From positions 1,488,001 to 1,552,000 of the forward strand of contig NZ_JAYERP010000001.1 in NCBI RefSeq assembly GCF_034718895.1: 64,000 nt of DNA, given 5' to 3'. The stretch comes from Paenibacillus phoenicis. Its GTDB lineage: Bacteria; Bacillota; Bacilli; Paenibacillales; Paenibacillaceae. Shown here one piece after another: positions 50,640 to 60,622 of this stretch; position 1 is the first letter of the stretch, and each line of letters opens with the position of its first letter. The notes under the pieces are model-generated. The model was not told the origin of the DNA. It searched no databases and saw nothing but the letters and a program-made list of their open reading frames with translations. A program made the position numbers and the translations under genes.

Positions 50640-52145
50640 TTAGTGCTGGGCTGCCAGACGCATAATTTCTTCTTCCGTAGCCTTATCTCCATCCAATATT
50701 CCCGTCAGACGGCCTTCGGACATTACCATGACACGGTCGGACATCCCAAGCAGTTCAGGCATCTCGGATGAAATCATGATGATGCTCTTGCCTTGCTGTG
50801 CCAAATCCGCAATAATGGAATAAATTTCGTATTTTGCCCCGACGTCGATCCCGCGCGTCGGTTCGTCCAGCAGTAAAATTTCCGGGTTAGTGAGCAACCA
50901 ACGGGCCAGCAACACCTTTTGCTGATTCCCGCCTGAAAGGTTCATGATCAGCGTTTTAGGCGACGGCGTTTTCGTCCGCAGCTTCTCAACCATTTGATTG
51001 GCTTCAGCCTTTTTCTTCCGCTCATTCAGCAGGCCAAAAGGCGTCACATAACGGTCAATGTTGGCAATGGCCGCATTTTCATGAACAGACAATACCGGGA
51101 AAATACCGGTTGTCCGGCGTTCCTCCGTCAATAGCGCCAATCCGTATTTTTTGGCTTCACTGGCGCTGCGGATCTTCACCTCTTTGCCGTGAATCGAGAT
51201 GGTGCCGGACTGAATTTCACGAAGGCCAAACAACGCTTCGATTAACTCGGTGCGCTGCGCCCCAACCAGACCGCCTACGCCAAGGATCTCCCCTTTGCGC
51301 AATTCGAACGATACATCTTTAAAAGATTTTGGATCGACGGACGTCAGATGCTCTACCTTCATAATGACGCCGTTTGGCTTGTTGTGGCGATCCGGGAATC
51401 GCTGCGTGAGATCGCGCCCAACCATCTTGGAAATAATGAGGTCGGTCGTCATCTCCGACGCTGGCCACGTCCCAATCTTCTTGCCGTCACGCATGATCGT
51501 TACATCGTCGGAGATCCGCAAAATCTCCTCCATCTTGTGCGAGATATAGATGATCGACACCCCGCGCTTCTTCAAGTCGTTGATGATCCGGAATAGATGC
51601 TCAACCTCTACGCTTGTCAAGGAAGAGGTAGGTTCGTCCATCACGATAATCCGCGAGTTAAACGATACCGCCTTCGCGATCTCGATCGACTGGATTTTGG
51701 AAACGGACAGCTTGCCGACAATCGTATCCGGATCCAAATCAATATCTAATTGTTTAAACAGCTCTTCCGTATCCTGATACATCTTCTTATGGTCGACGAA
51801 TTGGAAGGGTCCCCATCCTTTCATCGGGAAACGTCCGAGCCAGATATTTTCCATCACATTGCGGAAAGGTACCGGATGGAGCTCTTGGTGAATCATCGAG
51901 ACCCCAAGCTTCAGCGCATCGCTGGAATTGTTGATTTCCGCTTTTTGACCATTCAAATAAATTTCACCGCTGTCCGGCTTATAAATCCCGAACAGACATT
52001 TCATCAGCGTGGATTTGCCGGCCCCATTCTCGCCCATCAGCGCATGAACGGTACCCGGTCGAACCTGCAGTGTTACGCCATCCAGCGCTTTAACGCCGGG
52101 AAATTCCTTGGTAATGCCCTTCATTTCGAGCATATATTCAGACAT
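50640..52145 (-). CDS. mglA: Galactose/methyl-galactoside ABC ATPase MglA
   Basis: The 501-residue protein is a double ATPase of the sugar CUT2 type. The first domain has GENGAGKSTLMKCLFGIYKP, LSVSKIQSIEIAKAVSFN and IIVMDEPTSSLTSVE. The second has GVGGLVGAQRTELIEALFG in place of a good Walker A, LSGGNQQKVLLARWLLT and EILLLDEPTRGIDVGAKYEI. It energises MglC. ATG with CAGGGGGC upstream. Confidence 0.94.
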   Translation of the reverse strand: MSEYMLEMKGITKEFPGVKALDGVTLQVRPGTVHALMGENGAGKSTLMKCLFGIYKPDSGEIYLNGQKAEINNSSDALKLGVSMIHQELHPVPFRNVMENIWLGRFPMKGWGPFQFVDHKKMYQDTEELFKQLDIDLDPDTIVGKLSVSKIQSIEIAKAVSFNSRIIVMDEPTSSLTSVEVEHLFRIINDLKKRGVSIIYISHKMEEILRISDDVTIMRDGKKIGTWPASEMTTDLIISKMVGRDLTQRFPDRHNKPNGVIMKVEHLTSVDPKSFKDVSFELRKGEILGVGGLVGAQRTELIEALFGLREIQSGTISIHGKEVKIRSASEAKKYGLALLTEERRTTGIFPVLSVHENAAIANIDRYVTPFGLLNERKKKAEANQMVEKLRTKTPSPKTLIMNLSGGNQQKVLLARWLLTNPEILLLDEPTRGIDVGAKYEIYSIIADLAQQGKSIIMISSEMPELLGMSDRVMVMSEGRLTGILDGDKATEEEIMRLAAQH

Positions 52146-52313
52146 GGTTTTCGCCCCCTGATCATTTCTTCCGCTTTAGAGGCACAGCATCGTTTCCTCC
52201 TGTGTTCCTATCCCCTGTGAAAAAACAGGAGGTCCGTACCTTTCGGCATCGAACCTCCCATGTTGTTCTAGCGAATATGAGAAGTCCTGCTGATTGACCT
52301 GCTCGCCGTACTC

Positions 52314-53351
52314 TTATTTGAATTCAGCAGCGTTTTCCTTCGTTACTTTTTGGTATGGAATCCACACATATTGATTGTCGGTGATATCAAAACCTACGTT
52401 GTCTTTGCTGATCGCTTCGCCTTTGGCCAGCAAGGAAGCCAGGATAACCGCTGCTTTCCCTTGGTTCTCCGCATCGTTCAGAACCGTACCCAGCAATGTA
52501 CCTTGTTCAAGCGCTTGCAGGGCTGGTGCCGTTGCGTCAACGCCTACAACCGGCATGTATTTGTCACCCGTGAAGTAACCAGCAGCTTTCAGAGCTTCGA
52601 TCGCGCCGAGTGCCATGTCATCGTTGTTCGCAAGTACGGCTTCAATTTTATCGCCATTTGCGGCCAGGAAGGCTGCCATTTTCTCTTGGCCTTTTACGCG
52701 GTCCCACATGGCTGTGTCTTCAGCAACTTTTTCGACCTTAATGCCGGCATCTTCAATCGCTTGGACCGAATATTGCGTACGCAGCTCAGCATCTTGGTGT
52801 CCAGGTTCGCCCTTCAGCATAACGTATTGCAGCACGCCGTCACCATTCTTATCTGCTTCCGGATGAGCTTTCCAGTAGTCCACGATGATTTGACCGGACA
52901 GTGTACCGGATTCTTCAGCTCTCGCACCAACGTAGTAAACTTTATCCCATTTCTTCATATCTTCCGGCAACGGTTCGCGGTTCAAGAATACAACCGGTGT
53001 GTCCTTCGCTTTAGCTTTGTCGATAATGACGCCTGCTGCCGTCCGGTCAACCGGGTTAACAATCAGCGCATTCGTCTTCTTCGTCAAGAACAAGTCGATT
53101 TTATCGTTTTGCGTAGGCTGGGAGTTTTGGCTGTCAACGATATCCACTTTCGCGATCCCGTCAGCATTTTTCTCGATCGAGTTACGAACGCCTGTCATAA
53201 ACGTATCGTCAAATTTGTAAATCGCCACACCTACGTTTGGAGTAGAACCCCCATTTCCTCCGCTGCTCTCTTTATCGCTGCTGTTGGAGCATCCGACCAT
53301 CGTCGCTCCCAGCATGGCTGCAGCCAGCATGACCGTTGTAAGCTTCTTCAT
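52314..53351 (-). CDS. mglB: Galactose/glucose-binding lipoprotein MglB
   Basis: The 345-residue type-I periplasmic-binding protein is lipid-anchored (lipobox MVGC, Cys21). Sugar-site text includes GVAIYKFDDTFMTGVRNSIE, LIVNPVDRTAAGVI, KGEPGHQDAELRTQYSVQAI, VLANNDDMALGAIEALKAAG and VVGVDATAPALQAL, matching MglB. First gene of mglBAC. AGGAGG precedes the ATG, and a cre-like site lies just upstream. Confidence 0.93.
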   Translation of the reverse strand: MKKLTTVMLAAAMLGATMVGCSNSSDKESSGGNGGSTPNVGVAIYKFDDTFMTGVRNSIEKNADGIAKVDIVDSQNSQPTQNDKIDLFLTKKTNALIVNPVDRTAAGVIIDKAKAKDTPVVFLNREPLPEDMKKWDKVYYVGARAEESGTLSGQIIVDYWKAHPEADKNGDGVLQYVMLKGEPGHQDAELRTQYSVQAIEDAGIKVEKVAEDTAMWDRVKGQEKMAAFLAANGDKIEAVLANNDDMALGAIEALKAAGYFTGDKYMPVVGVDATAPALQALEQGTLLGTVLNDAENQGKAAVILASLLAKGEAISKDNVGFDITDNQYVWIPYQKVTKENAAEFK

Positions 53352-53394
53352 ATTTTTTGACCTCCTGAAAGTGTATTTCTAAGTGATATCCTCT

Positions 53395-53408
53395 TGGATA
53401 CGTTTTCA
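53395..53408 (-). promoter_or_regulatory. Candidate cre (catabolite-responsive) site at mglB
   Basis: On the minus strand TGAAAACGTATCCA differs at two positions from the cre consensus TGWAARCGYTWNCW, keeping its core CG. It lies 43 bases before mglB and just after a CATAAT box. CcpA control would suit a sugar importer. Confidence 0.5.
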
Positions 53409-53513
53409 TTATGCATGGTTTCGGGCACCTTGCGAATCCAAAATTCTAAGATTTTTCTATCAAAATTCTGATGATGTCGAATTAAATATCTAAATCCTTA
53501 TATCGATAGTCGC

Positions 53514-53566
53514 AAAAAAACATCAAACAGCAAGCGCCCCGGATTCCCGGTAACCACTTGCTGTTT
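53514..53566 (-). terminator. Terminator between the sensor operon and mglB
   Basis: On the minus strand AAACAGCAAG pairs with CTTGCTGTTT around 22 bases, followed by GATGTTTTTTT. It separates the sensor operon from mglBAC. Confidence 0.83.
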
Positions 53567-53621
53567 GCTCGTCCCAGCTTCAACTCTAGAACAACTTGGC
53601 TACGCCAACCGTCCACTTCAC

Positions 53622-54611
53622 TCATTTCACGAACGGAAACAGAAGCTTCTGGTTTTCAGGCCACAGCATATTATTCAGGTCGATCAGCTTCGTATCCGTT
53701 GGGATTCGATCCTCAAGCTTCTCGCCGCGGGCCGCCTGGACAGCGGCAGCAACCGCCATGTACCCGTTGTTGAACGGGTTCTGTACGACCATCGCCTGCA
53801 CCTTTTCCTCCTGCAGGAGTTCAAGCATCTCCGGCGGATTATCGAAGGCGATCATCTTCACCTTGCCGCCGTATCCAAGCTCGTCGACGGCCCGGCCTGC
53901 GCCAATCGAAGATTCGGCGCTTAGTGAAACGATGCCGTTCAGATTCGGGAACCGCTTCAGCATATCCGCCGTCAGCTTGTAGGCGAGATACTCGTCCGAC
54001 CCGCAATACTGAATATCGACGACATGGACATCGGGAAAGCGTGCGACGTAATCAAGGAAGCCTTCCTCACGCTGGTTGGCGTTACGGGCGCCTTTCACAA
54101 AATTAATAATCCCGATTTCGCTCACAGGCCCGGTGAGATCGACCAAGCGTTCGGCCGCTTTCTGGCCGGCCTCGTAATTGTTTGTCCCCACGAACGTCTT
54201 TACCTTGGTGGAAGCGACCTCCGAATCCATTGAAATGACCGGGATGTCGTAATAGGATGTCCGGTCCGTCACCTGCCCCAGCGCTTCATAGTCGGAAGCC
54301 GCCAGGATGATGGCGTCCGGACGCCGCTCAATCGCCTCTTCCATCAGGCGAATTTGGCCTTCGACATCGTTTTCGTTCTCCGGGGCGACAAAATTCAACC
54401 GGACATTAAACTCCTTGGCCGCGACCTCCGCCCCCAGCTTGGTCGTTTTCCAATAATCGCCGCGATCCATCTTGACGATCATGTCCACGTCGTAAATTTG
54501 CTGATGATCCGCCCCGCTCCCGGGACCTCCGCAGGAGGACAGCAAAGTGATCAGCGCTCCTGCCATCAACAGAATGCCAGCTCGATAGATGCACTTCGGC
54601 AACCGCTTCAT
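53622..54611 (-). CDS. Sugar-binding lipoprotein of a three-component sensor
   Basis: The 329-residue type-I binding protein has a lipobox LSSC (Cys27). Text includes DVDMIVKMDRGDYWKTTKLG, RPDAIILAASDYEALGQV, VISMDSEVASTKVKTFVGTN, and NGIVSLSAESSIGAGRAVDE. It overlaps the kinase gene by four bases (ATGA), so it probably binds a sugar outside and signals through that kinase rather than feeding a permease. The ligand is likely related to galactose from the adjacent mgl genes (inference). Confidence 0.88.
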   Translation of the reverse strand: MKRLPKCIYRAGILLMAGALITLLSSCGGPGSGADHQQIYDVDMIVKMDRGDYWKTTKLGAEVAAKEFNVRLNFVAPENENDVEGQIRLMEEAIERRPDAIILAASDYEALGQVTDRTSYYDIPVISMDSEVASTKVKTFVGTNNYEAGQKAAERLVDLTGPVSEIGIINFVKGARNANQREEGFLDYVARFPDVHVVDIQYCGSDEYLAYKLTADMLKRFPNLNGIVSLSAESSIGAGRAVDELGYGGKVKMIAFDNPPEMLELLQEEKVQAMVVQNPFNNGYMAVAAAVQAARGEKLEDRIPTDTKLIDLNNMLWPENQKLLFPFVK

Positions 54612-56398
54612 GACTGCATCCCGCCTTGTTCCAGACTTTCCGGCTGTACAGCCGGGATCGTAATCGTGACCGTCGTGCCTTCCTCCGGTTCACTTTCGAA
54701 ATGAAGCCCGTAACCAGGACCGTAATAGAGCGTGATGCGTTCCTGCACGTTTCGTACCCCCACCCCTGAGCCGCTTTCGCTGCGGATGTTTCCACTGAAC
54801 AGCTTCTCCACCGTATCGGGAGACATGCCGATGCCGTTGTCACGGATCCGGAAGATCAGGTTTTCTCCTTCCAAACGGGCCTCGATGTCAATGAATCCTT
54901 GCTCGGCCGATTTTTCGATCCCGTGATGGATGGCATTTTCGACAAGCGGCTGCAAGATCAGCTTTAAGGTCGAGCATTTCAACGCAGCTTCATCCGCCCG
55001 TATCTCATACCGGAACTTGTTCTTGAACCGGATCGTTTGAATGATCAAATAATGCCGCACATGCTCCAACTCGTCCTGCACGCTGATGATATGTTTCCCC
55101 TTGCTCAAGCTGATCCGGAAAAACCGCGACAAGGACGTAATCGTCGTCACGACCTCCTCGTTCCGTCCCAGCTCGGCCAGCCGGGTGACCGAATTTAACG
55201 TGTTATAGAGAAAATGTGGGTTGATTTGCGACTGCAGCACATCCAGCTCACTCTTGCGTTTGGCTTCCTGCTCCTGGATGATCTGATCCATCAGCTCGCG
55301 GATCCGGCGCAGCATCAAGTTAAACCGTTTGGACAGCTGCTCCACCTCATAAGCGCCGCTAACATAGACATTTGTTCCGAAGTCTCCGCGTTCCACCATT
55401 TGAACCGAGCGTTCAAGCTTGCGAATCGGCTGCGAGATCCGGGCCGAAACATAAATGCTGATGAACAGAATGATGGCGATGGCCAGAGGTAAAAACCAGG
55501 ACAAAAAGTCGCCAACTTCCCGTTTCGTCGTCAAAAATTCATCCGCATAAGCCACCCCAACGATTTTCCAGCCAGCTGGCTTTACGGTCTGAATTGTAAT
55601 GATCCGCGGCTCCCCTTCCAACTCATCGTAATAACGGCCATACGAATAATTCAGCACCGGCTCCAGATTTTCATATTTCAACCCGGCATAAATGAGCTGT
55701 TGCTGCGGATGGTATACGATATTTCCCACGGCGTCTATGATGTACACGTACCCTTTTTTGCCTAAGCTGATCCGCCCGCTAAGTTCGTCGATGGTACGGA
55801 AGTTGATATCAATCACCAATACGCCTTGCTTCATCTGGCCTTGATCCCGGTAGTCCACGGTTTTGCTCATGGATACGACCCAGCGGTACTGCCATTTGAA
55901 CAGGTTCTGAATATGCGGCGGAGTAAATTGCAGCTTCCCGGGATTCTGAACCGCAGATTCGAACCATAATTGCTCCTGCAGCCGTGTGTTTTGCCGCATC
56001 GGAAGCGTCGGCACGTTGCGCACCAGCTTCCCATCCTCGGTAAACAGCGCCATGGAGACCAGATCTTCGCGAGTACTGAGTACGGTCTGCAACTGTTCTC
56101 CAAGCTGATCGTTGGTGGGCAAGTTGGGGGAAACGGAGATTTTTTGCTCCACGAGGTCAAAAATATCCTGCATCCCGCTGACATACAGCTCCAGGTTGGA
56201 ATGAACCTGTTCAATAATTTGCTCCAGGCTTAAGTAAACGTTCTCTTCCGCAACCTTAGAGAAGCGGTTGTATAGCAACGTCGTGACTAATACAACCGCC
56301 AATACGGTAACGGTAATCGAAGATAGAGAAATAAGCACCTGAATATTACGAACATGAAACCCTTGAAACAGACGCGTGAACGAACGCCACAACTTCAT
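54608..56398 (-). CDS. YesM-like sensor histidine kinase
   Basis: The 596-residue kinase has two membrane segments (about residues 25-45 and 297-317) around a large extracellular dCache-like domain, a HAMP linker (SQPIRKLERSVQMVERGDFG), and a His_kinase/HATPase module. The phospho-acceptor is in INPHFLYNTLNSVTRLAEL. ATP site: PLVENAIHHGIEK, IRDNGIGMSPDT and GSGVGVRNVQERI. It overlaps the response regulator by four bases upstream and the binding protein by four bases downstream. Confidence 0.93.
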   Translation of the reverse strand: MKLWRSFTRLFQGFHVRNIQVLISLSSITVTVLAVVLVTTLLYNRFSKVAEENVYLSLEQIIEQVHSNLELYVSGMQDIFDLVEQKISVSPNLPTNDQLGEQLQTVLSTREDLVSMALFTEDGKLVRNVPTLPMRQNTRLQEQLWFESAVQNPGKLQFTPPHIQNLFKWQYRWVVSMSKTVDYRDQGQMKQGVLVIDINFRTIDELSGRISLGKKGYVYIIDAVGNIVYHPQQQLIYAGLKYENLEPVLNYSYGRYYDELEGEPRIITIQTVKPAGWKIVGVAYADEFLTTKREVGDFLSWFLPLAIAIILFISIYVSARISQPIRKLERSVQMVERGDFGTNVYVSGAYEVEQLSKRFNLMLRRIRELMDQIIQEQEAKRKSELDVLQSQINPHFLYNTLNSVTRLAELGRNEEVVTTITSLSRFFRISLSKGKHIISVQDELEHVRHYLIIQTIRFKNKFRYEIRADEAALKCSTLKLILQPLVENAIHHGIEKSAEQGFIDIEARLEGENLIFRIRDNGIGMSPDTVEKLFSGNIRSESGSGVGVRNVQERITLYYGPGYGLHFESEPEEGTTVTITIPAVQPESLEQGGMQS

Positions 56399-58056
56399 GA
56401 GCTTCTCGCTCCGATACGATATTCTTTCGGGGAGATGCCGAATTTTTTGCGGAAGCAGAAGCTGAAATAGTTCGGATCGGCAAACCCCACGCGCTCGGCG
56501 ATCTCAAAAGCCTTCAGATCCGTCGTTGCCAGCAGGTCCTGCGCGGCATCCATCCGTACGCCCATCAGGTAATTGACAAAGGTCGTCTTCGTTTCTTTCT
56601 TGAAAATGTTACTGAAATACCCGGTACTGATATGGAGATGCTGACATACCTTAGCGATGGAAATATCATGGTCACCGTAATGCGCCAAAATATATTCCTT
56701 CGCCTCGTCCACCAGCTTGTTGTAGCTGGATTGCCGGTCCGTGGCGATGGATTGCTTCAGCTTCATGCATATATCCAGGAACCAGGCTTTTGCTTCATCG
56801 GCATGCGAAAATTTGACGAACTGTCCGAGAAATCCAGCCCCATCTCCAAACAATTTGTCGAGGTCAACACGGATGTCCTTGGCGACCTTGATCACTGCGG
56901 TCAACAACTCCAGCAAATACAATTGGAAGTCTTGATACGATGCTTTGCTGTCCGTTAATGCCTTGAACAGTTCCTCCAGAAGATTAACCAGCTCCTGGTC
57001 ACTGCCAACCTTCAAGCAACGGACCAGCTCTTTCTCCTTCATCTCATCCAACGACAACGGGTCCGTTTGCCGCGATTCCACGTCCTCAATCCAAATCACT
57101 TTGTTTCCCCCGAGAATGACGCGGTAATCGAGTGCCTTCACCGCCTCTTCATAGGAGCCGGCAAGCTCGCTTAATTGCCCCACCTCAGAACCGGCGCCAA
57201 TCGTCACCGTCAGCTTGAGGAAGCGCTCCACGCTAAAACGGATTTCTTCCAATAATTGCAGCGTTTGATCCGCAAGCGGTTTGTCCGCACCGGGTTCCCC
57301 TACGCTGAGCACCACCACCTCGTCATGATGGATGAATGCCCTGCCTTTCGGATGGAGCCGGACGATTTCCTCCGCAATGTTAAAGACAGCAAAAAGCTGC
57401 AGTTGGGTGTCATTCGTATCTTTCAGAGACAACGCTGTACCGTTACCGGGTTCGTGGCTTCCGTCTGATCCCCGCCAAGCTGGCGCGGAATCGATGCGGA
57501 TCGCAGAAACCATGTATCGATCCCCGCTGAGGTCTAGATCATAATGCTCACATTTCTCACGAATTTCCGCTTCTTGCAGCCGCCGGGATACGAGTGAAGA
57601 CAAAAATAGACTTTGCAGGATCGGCAGATTTTTACGGTAGTGCTCGGTCAGCAGCTGCACATTTTCCTTCGCAGCCACTTCCTCGTCGAGCTGCAGCTTC
57701 ACCTTACGTAAAATTTCGGCCAATTCTCCTGCCGAAAACGGTTTCAAAACATATTCATCGATTCCCAGTCGGATGGCCTTCTGTGCATATTCAAATTCCT
57801 CGTATCCGGTTAATATGATGATCTTCGTTGCCGGATACCGTTCACGGATCCACTCGGAGAGCTGCAATCCGTTCATAAACGGCATTTGAATATCCGTCAC
57901 CACAACGTCCGGCGCATGCTTCTCCACGAGCTCAACCGCTTCCTTGCCGTTCTCCGCCGTCTCTTGGACGACGTAACCGAGACCTTCCCAATCGATTAGG
58001 CCTAATAGGCCTTCCCGCACATCTTCTTCATCATCGGCTAAGATCAATTTATACAT
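56395..58056 (-). CDS. YesN-like response regulator with AraC DNA-binding domain
   Basis: The 553-residue protein has an N-terminal receiver (LILADDEEDVREGLLGLIDW; phospho-acceptor Asp in VVTDIQMPFMNG; LTGYEEFEYAQKAIRLGIDE) and a C-terminal AraC pair (ISIAKVCQHLHISTGYFSNI and EIAERVGFADPNYFSFCFRK). A 270-residue middle region carries no clear domain. The ATG at 58056 begins the receiver; an upstream ATG at 58077 is possible. First gene of the sensor operon, probably activating mglBAC. Confidence 0.92.
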   Translation of the reverse strand: MYKLILADDEEDVREGLLGLIDWEGLGYVVQETAENGKEAVELVEKHAPDVVVTDIQMPFMNGLQLSEWIRERYPATKIIILTGYEEFEYAQKAIRLGIDEYVLKPFSAGELAEILRKVKLQLDEEVAAKENVQLLTEHYRKNLPILQSLFLSSLVSRRLQEAEIREKCEHYDLDLSGDRYMVSAIRIDSAPAWRGSDGSHEPGNGTALSLKDTNDTQLQLFAVFNIAEEIVRLHPKGRAFIHHDEVVVLSVGEPGADKPLADQTLQLLEEIRFSVERFLKLTVTIGAGSEVGQLSELAGSYEEAVKALDYRVILGGNKVIWIEDVESRQTDPLSLDEMKEKELVRCLKVGSDQELVNLLEELFKALTDSKASYQDFQLYLLELLTAVIKVAKDIRVDLDKLFGDGAGFLGQFVKFSHADEAKAWFLDICMKLKQSIATDRQSSYNKLVDEAKEYILAHYGDHDISIAKVCQHLHISTGYFSNIFKKETKTTFVNYLMGVRMDAAQDLLATTDLKAFEIAERVGFADPNYFSFCFRKKFGISPKEYRIGARSS

Positions 58057-58266
58057 CGATGGACCATCCTCTTCCATGCCCTGATTTCCCCCCGATTTTA
58101 ACGTATCGGTCCGCAAAAGTAAATTACGGATCACACGGAGCGGCTAGAAGGAACCAAGACCTTAGTCTAGTTTGTTTTCCGCCTTCGGTCCGTTTTGGGA
58201 TTCCCATAATCCAAGTACCATGTTAATATTCAATGGAACTATCATCAACAGTAAATGGTGGTCGAA

Positions 58267-58860
58267 ATGATGAACAATGAGAAGAAAATTTATGTCCTGC
58301 TAAGCAATCCGACAACACTTGTGGCCAAAATGATCGGCCTATATACAAGAGCGCCTTACAATCATGCCTCGATCGCATTTGATCCCGAGCTGCGTGAGGT
58401 TTACAGCTTCGGGCGCAAACACCCTTTCATCCCTATCTTTGGCGGCTTCGTCAGAGAGGACATTCATTCCGGAGTATTCGAGAAAGCAACCTGCGCTGTA
58501 TACAGCTGCAAGGTTAGCGCGGAGAATTACATGCGCATGCGAAATTTTGTGAAAACCTTCGAGGATAACGACGAGCTTTACACCTATAATTTCTTGGGAC
58601 TCTTAGGGATCATCTTAAATATGGAGCTTGGCGGAAAAAATTCTTTCTTCTGTTCTCAGTTCGTCAGCCGGGTATTCCAAGAAGCCGGCGTCAACCTTCT
58701 GGAGAAATCCGCGGGATTAACAACGCCGTCCGATCTTTGCGGCTGTCCGCACCTCCAGCTCGAGTTCCGCGGGCGCCTCGATACGTACCGCGAGCGGTAC
58801 TGCTATTCGCGCCGCACGGCAGCAGCATACGAGCAAAGCCGGTATTATGCGGCAAATTAA
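58267..58860 (+). CDS. Permuted NlpC/P60-type (YiiX/YebB-like) hydrolase
   Basis: About 197 residues. The family layout is a circularly permuted papain fold: His in YTRAPYNHASIAFDPELREV and Cys in KNSFFCSQFVSRVFQEAGVN, with a conserved YNFLGLLGIILNM segment between. It could cleave a peptidoglycan or lipid amide bond. There is no signal peptide. GGTGG precedes the ATG at 58267 (another in-frame ATG at 58255 has no ribosome site). Monocistronic, ending at a terminator. Confidence 0.8.
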   Translation: MMNNEKKIYVLLSNPTTLVAKMIGLYTRAPYNHASIAFDPELREVYSFGRKHPFIPIFGGFVREDIHSGVFEKATCAVYSCKVSAENYMRMRNFVKTFEDNDELYTYNFLGLLGIILNMELGGKNSFFCSQFVSRVFQEAGVNLLEKSAGLTTPSDLCGCPHLQLEFRGRLDTYRERYCYSRRTAAAYEQSRYYAAN

Positions 58861-58875
58861 TATTCGGCAAAACAA

Positions 58876-58905
58876 AAACCACGTAGTTTAGGCTACGTGG
58901 TTTAA
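58876..58905 (+). terminator. Terminator
   Basis: AAACCACGTAG (58876-58886) pairs with CTACGTGGTTT (58893-58903). The plus tail has few T; on the minus strand GTTTTTGTTTTG follows, so it acts on both sides. Confidence 0.8.
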
Positions 58906-59111
58906 TCTGAATTCGGAAGGATTTTTTCGTTAGCCATAAGGTACTTACTCTCCGTGCTCCTTTGCAGGATTATCCCTTTTGATAAGGAGGGACTGTACTC
59001 TCTGTTTCTTCGCTCTCTTATTCTATCTAATCAGTTTTACATTCTCCTGATCCAATGGGATAATCGTGCAAAAAGTGTCCGGACAACGATAGGGATCGAC
59101 CTGCAGCAGGG

Positions 59112-59816
59112 CTAAGCCAAATAAGCTTCCTTCACCTGCTCATTGGAGAGCAACAAATCGGCTTCGTCCTCCATCAGGATTTCTCCGGTTTGCATCACAT
59201 AGCCGCGGTGCGCGATTTGCAGCGCTTGAAAAGCGTTTTGCTCGACGAGCAGCACGGTCATCCCCTCGCGGTTTAACTGCTGGATCATCTCGAAAATTTG
59301 CTCGACGATAATCGGAGCAAGCCCCATCGACGGTTCGTCCAACAACAGAATTTTTGGCTGCATCATCATGGCCCGGCCGATGGCCAGCATTTGCTGCTCC
59401 CCGCCGCTCATCGTCCCGCCCGTTTGCGCCATCCGTTCCCTAAGGCGCGGGAAATGGTCGAACACCCGCTCCATCCGCTGCTTGATCACCTTCTTGTCCC
59501 TCACGGAAAAAGCGCCCATCTCCAGATTCTCCTTCACCGTCAACCGCGGGAAGATCCGCCGTCCTTCCGGCACATGTGCGATCCCCGCCAACGCCGCTTG
59601 ATGCGGGGGTAAGTTGGACATCTCCGTACCGTTAAAGCGGATGGTGCCGGTCGTGTTCACCTGGCCGCAAATCGCCTTGAGCGTCGTGGACTTACCGGCT
59701 CCGTTGGAGCCGATCAACGAAACGATCTCCCCTTCCTCTACGGTTAAGGATATGCCTTTTAAAGCTTCGATCGCTCCATAATAGGCGTGAACCTCTTTCA
59801 GCTCCAGCAAGCTCAT
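59112..59816 (-). CDS. livF: Branched-chain amino acid ABC ATPase LivF
   Basis: The 234-residue ATPase has Walker A GSNGAGKSTTLKAI, signature TMSGGEQQMLAIGRAMM, Walker B LLLDEPSMGLAP and LLVEQNAFQALQIAHRGYVM, the LivF pattern. It forms the ATPase pair with LivG for uptake of Leu, Ile, Val or related substrates. It overlaps livG by four bases and is the last gene of the operon. Confidence 0.94.
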   Translation of the reverse strand: MSLLELKEVHAYYGAIEALKGISLTVEEGEIVSLIGSNGAGKSTTLKAICGQVNTTGTIRFNGTEMSNLPPHQAALAGIAHVPEGRRIFPRLTVKENLEMGAFSVRDKKVIKQRMERVFDHFPRLRERMAQTGGTMSGGEQQMLAIGRAMMMQPKILLLDEPSMGLAPIIVEQIFEMIQQLNREGMTVLLVEQNAFQALQIAHRGYVMQTGEILMEDEADLLLSNEQVKEAYLA

Positions 59817-60622
59817 GATATCACCTCGAATCGGACGGTTTCGCCGCTGCCTTGAACCGCGCTTTTGCCCAAATAAGCTTCAATCACTTTAGGGTGGGAA
59901 CGAATATGATCCGGCCCGCCTTCCGCGATTTTCGTTCCGTAATCAAGCACCAGGATATGCTCGGATAACTCCATCACCAGCTTCATGTCATGCTCGATCA
60001 GGATGATCGTCATCCCCGTTTCCTCCTGAATGCGCCGGATCAAGCTGATCAACTCGGTTGTCTCGCGCGGGTTCATCCCGGCGGCTGGTTCGTCCAGGAG
60101 CAGCACTTTCGGCTTCGCCGCCAGCGCCCGGGCGATTTCGAGCCGCCGCTGCGCGCCGTACGGCAGGCTCGCCGCCTGTTCGTTCAGCAGCTCTTGCAGC
60201 CCGACGAACTCCAGCAAACGGTAAGCCTCTTGATGCACCTGTTCCTCCTCATGTCTGGCTCGGGGCAGCGAGAGCAGCGTACCGAAGATTCCTGTCTTCA
60301 GATGGGTATGCATGCCAACCATCACATTTTCCAGCACGGTCATGCTGCCAAACAGGCGGATATTTTGGAACGTCCGGGCGATTCCCAGACTGACGACCTG
60401 ATGGGGCTTGACGCCAACGATAGACTCACCATCCAACTCAATCGCGCCTTCGTCCGGGGTATAAATGCCGGTGATCATGTTAAAAAAGGTCGTTTTCCCG
60501 GCGCCGTTTGGGCCAATTACAGCGGAAATTTTGCCGCGGGGAAACGCAAAGTCGACGCCTCCAACCGCCGTCAGTCCGCCAAAGCGCTTCACGAGCTTGC
60601 TTACCTTCAGAATCGTCGTCAT
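59813..60622 (-). CDS. livG: Branched-chain amino acid ABC ATPase LivG
   Basis: The 269-residue ATPase has Walker A GPNGAGKTTFFNMITGIY, LFGSMTVLENVMVGMHTH, LPYGAQRRLEIARALAAKPK, Walker B LLLDEPAAGMNPRET and LIEHDMKLVMELSEHILVLD, the LivG pattern. It overlaps livM by four bases upstream and livF by four downstream. Inside the cell. Confidence 0.95.
   Translation of the reverse strand: MTTILKVSKLVKRFGGLTAVGGVDFAFPRGKISAVIGPNGAGKTTFFNMITGIYTPDEGAIELDGESIVGVKPHQVVSLGIARTFQNIRLFGSMTVLENVMVGMHTHLKTGIFGTLLSLPRARHEEEQVHQEAYRLLEFVGLQELLNEQAASLPYGAQRRLEIARALAAKPKVLLLDEPAAGMNPRETTELISLIRRIQEETGMTIILIEHDMKLVMELSEHILVLDYGTKIAEGGPDHIRSHPKVIEAYLGKSAVQGSGETVRFEVIS

Noticed and set aside
52350..53360. 336-codon open frame antisense to mglB
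   Set aside because: Shadow of mglB; the mglB reading has complete family motifs and a lipobox.
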